Assembly: GCA_905197435.1 (NCBI GenBank)
Contig: CAJJYX010000053.1
Coordinates: forward strand, 1 to 17,981
DNA length: 17,981 bases
Direction of reading: 5' to 3'
DNA from: an uncultured Bacteroides sp.
GTDB taxonomy: Bacteria; Bacteroidota; Bacteroidia; Bacteroidales; Bacteroidaceae
The notes under the pieces were generated by a model. The model searched no databases. It saw only the letters and a program-made list of their open reading frames with translations, and was not told where the DNA came from. The position numbers were made by a program, and so were the translations under genes. Of this stretch, positions 9,269-16,798 are shown in pieces. The first letter of the stretch is position 1. Each line of letters starts with the position of its first letter.

Positions 9269-9314
9269 TTGCAGGCGTTTTTATTTTTTTAGTGTAACAA
9301 CATAACTATATTAT

Positions 9315-11813
9315 ATGAACAATATGAAAATCAAACTTATATACATCTTGTTGGTATCATGCCTTTTTGCATGCAGTAACAAGGAATTGTCTTACGAAGT
9401 CGTAAAGAATGACTTGAGAGCACCTGCCTATCCACTTGTAACCATCGACCCTTATGCCAGCGCATGGTCCATGAGTGATAACCTCTATGACAGCCCCGTG
9501 CGGCATTGGACGGGCAAAGATTTCCCGCTGATTGGCGTGGTGAAGGTGGACGGCGTTTCCTATCGCTTTATGGGGACTGAAGAACTGGAGATGAATGCCA
9601 TCGTGCCCACTTCGCAGCAAGGTGACTGGACGGGTCGCTATACCACAGACAAGCCCGTGGGTGACTGGACATCCGCTGATTACAATGATTCCAAATGGAA
9701 ATCGGACCGTGGCGCCTTTGGCACCAAAGAAAACGAACCTACCGCCAATACCCAATGGGGAACCCGCAATATCTGGGTACGCCGTACGGTAAATATAGAC
9801 CGGGATTTGACCGGTATACCTGTCTATCTGGAATTCTCCAATGATGATGATGCCGTGTTCTATATCAACGGAGTGAGGATACACGGCACCGGGACAACGT
9901 GCAACAAGAACAAAGTGGTGAGATTCCCGGACGAGGCATTGGCGGCTTTGAAGCAGGGAGACAACATAATTGCCGCCGAGTGCATCAACCCGGTGGGCAA
10001 TGGCTTGCTCGATTTCGGTCTGCAGATTCCGAAACATTTGGAAACCGTGTTTGGCAAGACGGCCATACAGACCTCTGCCGATGTGCAGCCCATGCAGACA
10101 CACTATGCTTTTACTTGTGGTGATGTCAACCTGAAAGTCACCTTCACGGCACCTCTTTTTATGGAAGACCTGAAGTTGCTGAGCCGCCCCGTGAATTACC
10201 TTACTTATAGTGTTGCCGCCCGCGACGGTAAGGAACACGAAGTAGAGGTGTATTTTGAAGCTTCACCGCGCTGGGCGCTCGACCAGCCTTACCAGCAATC
10301 TGCAAGCAAGGGATACGAAACTGACGGGCTGCTTTTCCTGAAGACAGGAAGCAAGGAGCAGGACATCCTGGCAAAACAGGGTGATGACCTTCGTATTGAC
10401 TGGGGGTATTTCTATATGGTTGCCGGCAAGAAAAACACTGTATACAGCATTGGCAACAGCATCGAGTTGCGCAAGAACTTCGTGGACGGAACCATGGACT
10501 CGGCTTCTCTTGAAGGAGAGGATAGCAATGGAAACATGGCTTTGGTGCGTAACTATGGTAAAGTGAAGAGTGTTACCGACAAGATTATGCTGGGCTATGA
10601 CGACATCTATTCCATCCAATACTTCGGAACGGACTTGCGTCCTTACTGGAATTCAAAAGGCGACCGCACCATCGAGGCGGAGATGCTGGCAGCCTACAAT
10701 GAATATGATGAATTGCTGGCACGTTGCTATGCTTTCGATAAGAAACTGATGGAAGATGCCATTGCGGCAGGTGACAAGGAATATGCCGAACTTTGTGCAT
10801 TGGCCTATCGTCAGTCCATTGCCGCCCACAAATTAGTGGAAGCTCCCAACGGCGACTTACTGTGGATGTCGAAGGAAAACAACAGCAATGGCTGCATCAA
10901 CACTGTGGACCTGACCTATCCTTCGGCTCCCCTTTATTTGCTTTATAACCCGGAATTGGGAAAGGGCATGATGAACGGTATCTTCTACTATAGTGAAAGC
11001 GGAAAATGGATCAAACCCTTCGCTGCCCATGACTTGGGTACTTATCCTCTTGCTAACGGACAGGCATACGGAGGTGACATGCCGGTGGAAGAGAGTGGGA
11101 ACATGCTGATTCTTGCGGCTGCCATTGCTGCTGTGGAAGGCAATGCCGACTATGCGGCCAAGCATTGGGACGTGCTTACTGTTTGGACCGACTATCTGGT
11201 GGAAAAGGGACTCGACCCCGAGAACCAGCTTTGTACCGATGACTTTGCCGGTCACTTTGCCCATAACACCAATCTCTCCATCAAAGCTATTTTAGGGGTG
11301 GCTTCTTATGGCCGGTTGGCTGAAATGCTCGGTAAGAAGGATGTGGCTGAATTTTATACCATGAAAGCCCGTGAGATGGCAGTTGGATGGGAACGTATGG
11401 CCAACGACGGCGACCATTACCGTCTGACCTTTGACAAGCCGGGTACATGGAGCCAGAAGTATAACCTGGTTTGGGACAGGCTGCTCGGATTGAACATCTT
11501 CGATACCAAGATTGCTGAAGTGGAGATACCTTATTACCTGACCAAGCAGAACATCTACGGTTTGCCACTCGACAATCGTGAGACCTACACCAAGGCCGAC
11601 TGGATTATATGGACTGCCACTATGGCTCCCGACCGGGCCACTTTCCGTGAGTTCATCGTTCCTTTGCACAAGTTTGTAAATGAAACGATAGACCGCGTGC
11701 CGATGTCTGACTGGGTGTTTACCGACAAGCCCAACTGGCGTGGCTTTAAAGCTCGCTCGGTAGTAGGCGGCTATTACATGAAAATGCTTGAAAGCAAGCT
11801 GATGCAGAATTAA
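9315..11813 (+). CDS. DUF4964/DUF5127/DUF4965/DUF1793 lipoprotein ('glutaminase A-like' family), function unknown
   Basis: The 832-residue protein carries a lipoprotein signal with lipobox LFAC (Cys20); ATG at 9324 is an equally good start, three codons in. RAPAYPLVTIDPYASAWS (about 35-52) is the typical opening of the DUF4964 segment. An extra beta-sandwich of galactose-binding or GH2-N type (about 102-240, with YNDSKWKSDRGAFG, NIWVRRTVNI and VFYINGVRI) appears to interrupt the usual order. DUF5127 follows (about 245-480), then an (alpha/alpha)6-type C-terminal half (DUF4965/DUF1793). Conserved acidic clusters there are H572-D573 in HDLGTYP, E592-E593 in MPVEESGN and D642-D643 in CTDDFAGH. 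Databases often label this family 'glutaminase' from a fungal relative, but its recurrent place in glycan loci suggests a glycosidase; neither activity is shown here. It lies between the GH42-like gene and GH92, co-oriented and closely spaced. Confidence 0.85.
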   Translation: MNNMKIKLIYILLVSCLFACSNKELSYEVVKNDLRAPAYPLVTIDPYASAWSMSDNLYDSPVRHWTGKDFPLIGVVKVDGVSYRFMGTEELEMNAIVPTSQQGDWTGRYTTDKPVGDWTSADYNDSKWKSDRGAFGTKENEPTANTQWGTRNIWVRRTVNIDRDLTGIPVYLEFSNDDDAVFYINGVRIHGTGTTCNKNKVVRFPDEALAALKQGDNIIAAECINPVGNGLLDFGLQIPKHLETVFGKTAIQTSADVQPMQTHYAFTCGDVNLKVTFTAPLFMEDLKLLSRPVNYLTYSVAARDGKEHEVEVYFEASPRWALDQPYQQSASKGYETDGLLFLKTGSKEQDILAKQGDDLRIDWGYFYMVAGKKNTVYSIGNSIELRKNFVDGTMDSASLEGEDSNGNMALVRNYGKVKSVTDKIMLGYDDIYSIQYFGTDLRPYWNSKGDRTIEAEMLAAYNEYDELLARCYAFDKKLMEDAIAAGDKEYAELCALAYRQSIAAHKLVEAPNGDLLWMSKENNSNGCINTVDLTYPSAPLYLLYNPELGKGMMNGIFYYSESGKWIKPFAAHDLGTYPLANGQAYGGDMPVEESGNMLILAAAIAAVEGNADYAAKHWDVLTVWTDYLVEKGLDPENQLCTDDFAGHFAHNTNLSIKAILGVASYGRLAEMLGKKDVAEFYTMKAREMAVGWERMANDGDHYRLTFDKPGTWSQKYNLVWDRLLGLNIFDTKIAEVEIPYYLTKQNIYGLPLDNRETYTKADWIIWTATMAPDRATFREFIVPLHKFVNETIDRVPMSDWVFTDKPNWRGFKARSVVGGYYMKMLESKLMQN

Positions 11814-11843
11814 CAATGACAAAATACAAAACATATCAGACGA

Positions 11844-14147
11844 ATGAAAAGACTCTTTGCATGGGGAACCGCCCTCCTTCTTGTTGGCGGTATGCAGGCA
11901 GCCTCGCTGCCGGTTGACGGGCCAATCACACCTGTGGACTACGTCAGCATCTTGGTTGGCACACAGTCCAAACACGCCCTTTCTACGGGCAACACTTATC
12001 CTGCCGTGGCTATGCCTTGGGGCATGAATTTCTGGACACCGCAGACCGGTGCCATGGGTGACGGATGGGCTTATACTTATGATGCCGACAAAATTCGTGG
12101 TTTCAAGCAAACACATCAGCCAAGCCCGTGGATTAACGATTACGGGCAGTTTGCCATTATGCCTGTTACCGGAAAAGCGGTTTTCGACCAGGACGAGCGT
12201 GCCAGTTGGTTCTCTCACAAAGCCGAGACTGCCACTCCTTATTATTATAAGGTCTATCTTGCCGACCATGATGTGACGGCGGAGTTTGCCCCTACCGAGC
12301 GTGCCGCTGCTTTCCGTTTCACTTTTCCTGAAACGGAGGAAGCTTATGTGGTGGTGGATGCCATGGATAATGGCTCTTTTGTGAAAATCATTCCGGCTGA
12401 AAAGAAAATAATGGGCTACACCACCAAAAACAGTGGTGGTGTGCCTCGTAATTTCAAGAACTACTTTGTGTTGCAGTTCGATAAGCCTTTTACTTATACT
12501 GCAGCCGTGAAGGACGGGAAGATTGACCCTCGTTCCACTGAGGCCGGCACCGATCATGCCGGTGGTATCATCGGCTTTCATACTCTCCGTGGCGAGCAGG
12601 TGAATGTACGTGTGGCTTCTTCATTCATCAGCCCCGAGCAGGCCGAGCTGAACCTGAAGGAACTGGGTGGCCGGACACTCGAAGAGGTGGCCAAAGCCGG
12701 ACGTGACGAATGGAACCGTGTGTTGGGCCGCATTGAAGTGCAGGACACCGACCTCGACCGTCTGCGCACTTTCTATTCTTGTTTCTACCGTTCGGTACTT
12801 TTCCCACGTAGTTTCTACGAGATAGATGCGCAAGGCCGGGTAATGCATTATAGCCCCTACAATGGCGAGGTGCTACCCGGCTATATGTTTACCGACACCG
12901 GATTTTGGGACACCTTCCGTTGCCTCTTCCCCTTCCTCAACCTGATGTACCCGTCCATGAGTGCCAAGATGCAGGAAGGATTGGCCAACACTTACAAGGA
13001 GAGCGGTTTCTTGCCCGAATGGGCCAGCCCGGGGCACCGTGGTTGCATGGTAGGGAACAATTCCGCCTCTGTGGTGGCAGATGCCTGGCTGAAAGGCCTG
13101 CGTGGCTACGACATCGAGACTTTGTGGAAAGCCGTGAAGAGCGGTACGGAGAATGTGCATCCCGAAGTCTCTTCTACCGGGCGTTTGGGACATGAGTATT
13201 ACAATAAGCTGGGTTATGTGCCCTATAATGTGGGAATCAACGAAAATGCAGCCCGTACGTTGGAGTATGCTTATGACGATTGGTGCATCTACCAACTGGG
13301 ACTTTCGCTCGGCAAGCCGAAGAAAGAACTGGCTCCTTTTGCCAAACGTGCGCTGAACTACCGGAATCTTTTCGACCCTGCCCACAAGCTGATGCGTGGC
13401 AAGAATGAAGACGGTACGTTCCAGTCGCCTTTCAACCCCTTGAAGTGGGGTGACGCTTTCACCGAAGGGAACAGTTGGCATTATTCGTGGTCGGTTTTCC
13501 ACGACCCGCAAGGGCTCATTGACCTGATGGGGGGCAAGGATTCCTTCAATCAAATGATGGATTCTGTGTTTGTGTTGCCGCCTTTGTTCGACGAAAGCTA
13601 TTATGGCAGTGTCATTCACGAAATACGGGAGATGCAAATCATGAACATGGGCAACTACGCTCACGGCAACCAGCCCATACAGCATATGATTTACCTCTAT
13701 AACTATTCCTCCCAGCCGTGGAAGGCACAATACTGGCTGCGCGAGGTCATGGAGCGCATGTACAATGCCAATCCTGACGGTTATTGCGGTGATGAGGACA
13801 ACGGCCAGACATCTGCCTGGTACGTGTTTTCAGCTTTGGGATTTTATCCCGTTTGTCCGGGCACGGACCAGTATGTGCTGGGCACTCCTCTCTTCCGTTC
13901 TGTACGCCTGCACTTGGAAAACGGCAAGACGGTGACGATTGAAGCTCCTGCCAACAGCCGCGCCAACCGCTACGTGCAGAAGCTCACAGTGGACGGTGTT
14001 GACTATACCCGCAACTATCTGACGTACGGGCAACTGATGAATGGCTCCTCACTGCGCTTCACCATGGACAATGTGCCCAACAAACAGCGTGGAGTGGGAG
14101 AGGAGGATGCTCCTTACTCTTTCTCGAAAACGCTTAAGAAGAAGTGA
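11844..14147 (+). CDS. GH92 Ca2+-dependent exo-alpha-mannosidase, probably alpha-1,2-specific
   Basis: The 767-residue protein has a signal peptide (about 1-20, no lipobox, so likely periplasmic). Family landmarks run in order: NTYPAVAMPWGMNFW (50-64), THQPSPWINDYG (90-101), DTGFWDTFR, GNNSASVVADAWLKG, EGNSWHYSW, GNQPIQH and GDEDNGQTSAWYVFSALGFYP. By spacing, E541 (in EGNSW) corresponds to the catalytic acid E533 of BT3990, and D650/D652 (in GDEDNG) to its base pair D642/D644, a constant shift of 8. The same shift puts W96, H592 and E593 on BT3990 W88, H584 and E585, the +1-subsite residues linked to alpha-1,2 specificity. BT3990 numbering is from memory. The enzyme removes terminal alpha-mannose with inversion. 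It starts 30 bases after the DUF4965 gene and is followed by a likely terminator. Confidence 0.95.
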   Translation: MKRLFAWGTALLLVGGMQAASLPVDGPITPVDYVSILVGTQSKHALSTGNTYPAVAMPWGMNFWTPQTGAMGDGWAYTYDADKIRGFKQTHQPSPWINDYGQFAIMPVTGKAVFDQDERASWFSHKAETATPYYYKVYLADHDVTAEFAPTERAAAFRFTFPETEEAYVVVDAMDNGSFVKIIPAEKKIMGYTTKNSGGVPRNFKNYFVLQFDKPFTYTAAVKDGKIDPRSTEAGTDHAGGIIGFHTLRGEQVNVRVASSFISPEQAELNLKELGGRTLEEVAKAGRDEWNRVLGRIEVQDTDLDRLRTFYSCFYRSVLFPRSFYEIDAQGRVMHYSPYNGEVLPGYMFTDTGFWDTFRCLFPFLNLMYPSMSAKMQEGLANTYKESGFLPEWASPGHRGCMVGNNSASVVADAWLKGLRGYDIETLWKAVKSGTENVHPEVSSTGRLGHEYYNKLGYVPYNVGINENAARTLEYAYDDWCIYQLGLSLGKPKKELAPFAKRALNYRNLFDPAHKLMRGKNEDGTFQSPFNPLKWGDAFTEGNSWHYSWSVFHDPQGLIDLMGGKDSFNQMMDSVFVLPPLFDESYYGSVIHEIREMQIMNMGNYAHGNQPIQHMIYLYNYSSQPWKAQYWLREVMERMYNANPDGYCGDEDNGQTSAWYVFSALGFYPVCPGTDQYVLGTPLFRSVRLHLENGKTVTIEAPANSRANRYVQKLTVDGVDYTRNYLTYGQLMNGSSLRFTMDNVPNKQRGVGEEDAPYSFSKTLKKK

Positions 14148-14178
14148 CCCAAGGAGTAAAACCCTAATGACTAATTAT

Positions 14179-14241
14179 GAGGGTGTGTCCATAGTCTGAC
14201 AGAATGATGGCTGACAGCCGTTTAGGCACATCCTCTTTTTT
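14179..14241 (+). terminator. Probable intrinsic terminator after the GH92 gene
   Basis: GAGGGTGTGTCC (14179-14190) can pair with GGCACATCCTC (14225-14235) over about 11 base pairs including two G-U pairs. Six T follow directly (14236-14241). The loop is long (34 bases) but contains its own GGCT-GAC-AGCC mini-hairpin, and a CTGACAG motif occurs twice in it. The stem plus T-tract, 31 bases after the GH92 stop, fits a rho-independent terminator. It could also be a partial attenuator, since the next gene begins only 35 bases later. Confidence 0.68.
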
Positions 14242-14275
14242 CTATAATGAATTATTGTTTGAAAACAGACAGACC

Positions 14276-15283
14276 ATGAAACTTAAGAAACTTACTTTTT
14301 GCTGTTTAGCACTGTTTTGTGCTTTTTCTTTCCTTTATGCGCAATCCGGTAGAGAACCACAGAAGAAACGTAGCGGTAATCCGATTTTTCCCGGCTGGTA
14401 TGCCGACCCTGAGGGGGTGGTATTGGACGGGAAGTTTTGGATTTACCCCACATATTCTGCTCCTTATGACGAGCAGATCTTTATGGATGCTTATTCTTCG
14501 CCCGACTTGGTGCACTGGACCAAGCATCCGCGTGTGCTTTCGCGCGAAAACATACCCTGGTTACGGCGTGCTTTGTGGGCACCGGCTGTGGTTGAAGCCA
14601 ACGGGCGTTATTATCTCTTTTTTGCAGGAAACGACATACAGAATAACTCGGAGACTGGCGGTATCGGGGTGGCTGTGGCCGATAATCCGGCAGGCCCTTT
14701 CAAAGATGCGCTGGGCAAACCGTTGATTGACAAGTTCGTGAATGGTGCGCAGCCCATCGACCAGTTTGTGTTCCGCGATGACGACGGCACTTATTATATG
14801 TACTATGGCGGATGGGGACATTGCAACATCGTGAAACTGGCTCCCGACTTGCTTAGCGTCGTTCCTTTCGATGATGGCACAGTCTATAAGGAAGTTACTC
14901 CTCAGGACTATGTGGAAGGGCCATTCATGCTGAAACGCAACGGAAAATACTACTTCATGTGGTCGGAAGGCGGTTGGGGAGGTCCCGACTACCGTGTGGC
15001 TTATGCCATTGCCGACTCTCCTTTCGGTCCGTTCCGTCGCGAGGGAGTCATTCTTCAGCAGGATGCCGATGTCGCTACCAGTGCCGGACACCATTCGGTG
15101 GTGCGCGGAAAAGGCAAGGACGAGTGGTACATCATCTACCACCGTCGTCCGTTGGGAGAAACGGCAGCCGAAAACCGTGCCACCTGCATCGACCGGATGT
15201 ACTTTGATAAGCAAGGAAAGATAAAGCCGGTGCGCATGACTTTCGAGGGAGTGAAGGCTACCCGAACTCCACGTGACAAATAG
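14276..15283 (+). CDS. GH43-family secreted glycosidase
   Basis: The start is placed at ATG 14276, giving 335 residues with a clean signal peptide (1-22, cleavage near LYAQ). The in-frame ATG at 14204 would add 24 hydrophilic residues and would translate the terminator stem and T-run, so it is rejected. The protein is a single five-bladed beta-propeller of GH43. The three family carboxylates are recognisable: base D44 in WYADPE, pKa-modulating D162 in QPIDQFVFRDDDG, and acid E214 in YVEGPF; H272/H273 in AGHHSVV match the metal-site histidine. GH43 enzymes act on alpha-L-arabinofuranosyl, beta-xylosyl or beta-galactosyl linkages; the subfamily and substrate cannot be told here. No C-terminal beta-sandwich follows. 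In an alpha-mannan locus this points to a decorated mannan. It follows a likely terminator, so it may have its own promoter. Confidence 0.9.
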   Translation: MKLKKLTFCCLALFCAFSFLYAQSGREPQKKRSGNPIFPGWYADPEGVVLDGKFWIYPTYSAPYDEQIFMDAYSSPDLVHWTKHPRVLSRENIPWLRRALWAPAVVEANGRYYLFFAGNDIQNNSETGGIGVAVADNPAGPFKDALGKPLIDKFVNGAQPIDQFVFRDDDGTYYMYYGGWGHCNIVKLAPDLLSVVPFDDGTVYKEVTPQDYVEGPFMLKRNGKYYFMWSEGGWGGPDYRVAYAIADSPFGPFRREGVILQQDADVATSAGHHSVVRGKGKDEWYIIYHRRPLGETAAENRATCIDRMYFDKQGKIKPVRMTFEGVKATRTPRDK

Positions 15284-15316
15284 TAATTGCCAATTCAATT
15301 TTATATATAAGAAAAC

Positions 15317-15648
15317 ATGAGTCTTAACTCTAAAAAGATATGTATCGGCCTTGCTCTTGCTGCGACTGCCGTGCCTTGGCGGATGAAGTAGAGGCTGCCT
15401 TGAAACGCTATGCAACCTACAGTCATCCTGAATTCGGTACCATTTACGCTTTCGAGGTGGACGGTTTCGGCAACCGTCTGCTGATGGACACCGATGCGGG
15501 TACGGGTTTCATGCACGAGTCGTTCCATAAGGACAATGCAGCCAACTTCACCCGTCCCTGGTTTGCCTGGCAGAACACGCTGTTTGGAGAACTGATTCTG
15601 AAACTGGTGAACGAAGGAAAGACAGACTTGTTGAACAGTATTGAATGA
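15317..15648 (+). pseudogene. GH125 exo-alpha-1,6-mannosidase remnant with two internal deletions
   Basis: An ATG at 15317 opens a signal-peptide-like start (MSLNSKKICIGLALAATAV) that hits TAG at 15389. In another frame, from about 15373 to the TGA at 15646, the sequence encodes ALADEVEAALKRYA, then YAFEVDGFGN, then GTGFMHESFHKDN and FAWQNTLFGELILKLVNEGK. These are segments of the C-terminal part of GH125. Intact members are about 430-490 residues; about 100 remain. One deletion, out of frame, joins the signal peptide to the C-terminal region at about 15359-15375. A second, in frame, joins FGN to MDTDAGTGF at about 15478-15489, skipping the stretch that normally lies between. The glutamate in MHESF, probably the general base, survives; the general-acid aspartate region is gone. 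The product cannot be active. An assembly error is the main alternative. Confidence 0.82.
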
Positions 15649-15684
15649 AATAGAAAGTAAAAATATAAAAACACTATATTAACG

Positions 15685-16773
15685 ATGAAACGTATTGCTT
15701 TTTTGGATTATGTGCGCGTATTTGCGTGCTTTTTGGTGATGTTGGTTCATGCCAGCGAGAATTTTTATGGGGCTATCGGCTCTACGGACATGGCCGGACC
15801 GCAATCTTTCCTTCAAAATGAAGCCGATAGGTTGTGGGTGTCTATTTATGATGGTTTCTCCCGTATGTCCGTGCCTCTGTTCATGATTGTTTCGGCCTAC
15901 CTGCTTGCGCCGATGAAGAAGGGGCAAAGCTGCTGGCAGTTTTACCGCAAGCGTTTTCTGCGTATTCTGCCGCCGTTCATTTTTTTCATGGTGCTGTACA
16001 GCACGTTGCCCATGCTGTGGGGACAGATAGACGGGGAGCAGTCTTTGAACGACCTTTCGCGCATTTGGTTGAACTTTCCTACTCTTGCCGGGCACTTCTG
16101 GTTCATGTATCCGTTGATAGGCCTTTATCTGTTCATCCCGGTCATTTCGCCGTGGCTGGAGAAGGTTTCGGCCAAAGAAGAACGTTTCTTCATTATACTG
16201 TTCCTGGTCTCTACTTGCATACCTTTCCTCAACCGTTGGTTTGGTGAGGTGTGGGGACAGTGTTTCTGGAACGAATACCACATGCTATGGTATTTCTCGG
16301 GTTATTTGGGCTACCTTGTGCTGGCACATTATATCCGCGTACATCTTACATGGGGGCGTTCCTTGCGCCTTCGGGTAGGTTTCCTGCTTATGCTGGCCGG
16401 TGCGGTTGCTACTATATGGTCATTCTATGTCCAGGCTGTTCCGGGCGTGGTCCTTTCTACTCCGGTCATAGAGGTGGGATGGGCTTTCTGCACCCTCAAT
16501 TGCGTGGCATTGACGGCGGGCACGTTTCTGTTGTTCGGCTGTATCACCATTCCGCAGCCTCCGCGCTTCATTGCCGAAATGTCGAAACTCAGCTACGGCA
16601 TGTTCCTTATGCACATTTTCTGGCTTGGCTTGTGGGTATCGGTGTTTAAGTCCACATTGGGGTTGCCCACTGTGGCTGCTATCCCGGTTATAGCGGTATG
16701 TACGTTTATCAGTTGTTTGGTAGCAACAAAACTCATCTCGTTCATACCTGGCAGTAAGTGGATTATCGGGTAA
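15685..16773 (+). CDS. Acyltransferase family 3 integral membrane protein
   Basis: The 362-residue protein is almost entirely hydrophobic, with about ten membrane segments. It opens with FLDYVRVFACFLVMLVHASE, giving the R-X10-H motif (R11, H22) that marks Acyl_transf_3 proteins such as O-acetyltransferases acting on glycans. Other family-like features are the FMIVSAYLL segment (about 68-76) and the RKRFLRILPPF loop (about 90-100). It would transfer an acyl group, commonly acetyl, to a sugar hydroxyl at the inner membrane; acceptor and direction are unknown. It starts 36 bases after the GH125 remnant and ends 25 bases before the protease gene, so it is probably co-transcribed with them. Whether it serves mannan use or cell-envelope modification cannot be told. 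Confidence 0.88.
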   Translation: MKRIAFLDYVRVFACFLVMLVHASENFYGAIGSTDMAGPQSFLQNEADRLWVSIYDGFSRMSVPLFMIVSAYLLAPMKKGQSCWQFYRKRFLRILPPFIFFMVLYSTLPMLWGQIDGEQSLNDLSRIWLNFPTLAGHFWFMYPLIGLYLFIPVISPWLEKVSAKEERFFIILFLVSTCIPFLNRWFGEVWGQCFWNEYHMLWYFSGYLGYLVLAHYIRVHLTWGRSLRLRVGFLLMLAGAVATIWSFYVQAVPGVVLSTPVIEVGWAFCTLNCVALTAGTFLLFGCITIPQPPRFIAEMSKLSYGMFLMHIFWLGLWVSVFKSTLGLPTVAAIPVIAVCTFISCLVATKLISFIPGSKWIIG

Positions 16774-16798
16774 GGATGATAATGACTGAGATTGCGTT

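Noticed and set aside
9269..9300. T-rich stretch after the 7088-9268 gene as a terminator
   Set aside because: No stable stem precedes the T-run, and the next gene starts 46 bases after the stop in the same direction.
9357..10238. 293-codon minus-strand open frame opposite the DUF4965 gene
   Set aside because: It overlaps conserved lipoprotein and beta-sandwich segments and has no protein-like features of its own.
11292..12581. 429-codon open frame on the minus strand across the DUF4965/GH92 boundary
   Set aside because: It spans two well-supported + strand genes and their gap, matches no family I recognise and has no leader; it is a by-product of codon usage on the other strand.
12873..13730. 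285-codon minus-strand open frame inside GH92
   Set aside because: It lies entirely opposite conserved GH92 catalytic regions, with no recognisable domain or start context.
14191..14217. CTGACAG direct repeats as a mobile-element or attachment site
   Set aside because: The repeats are only 7 bases, lie within the terminator loop and have no element between them.
14204..14275. Upstream ATG extension of the GH43 gene
   Set aside because: It would translate the terminator stem and T-run and bury the signal peptide 24 residues inside the protein.
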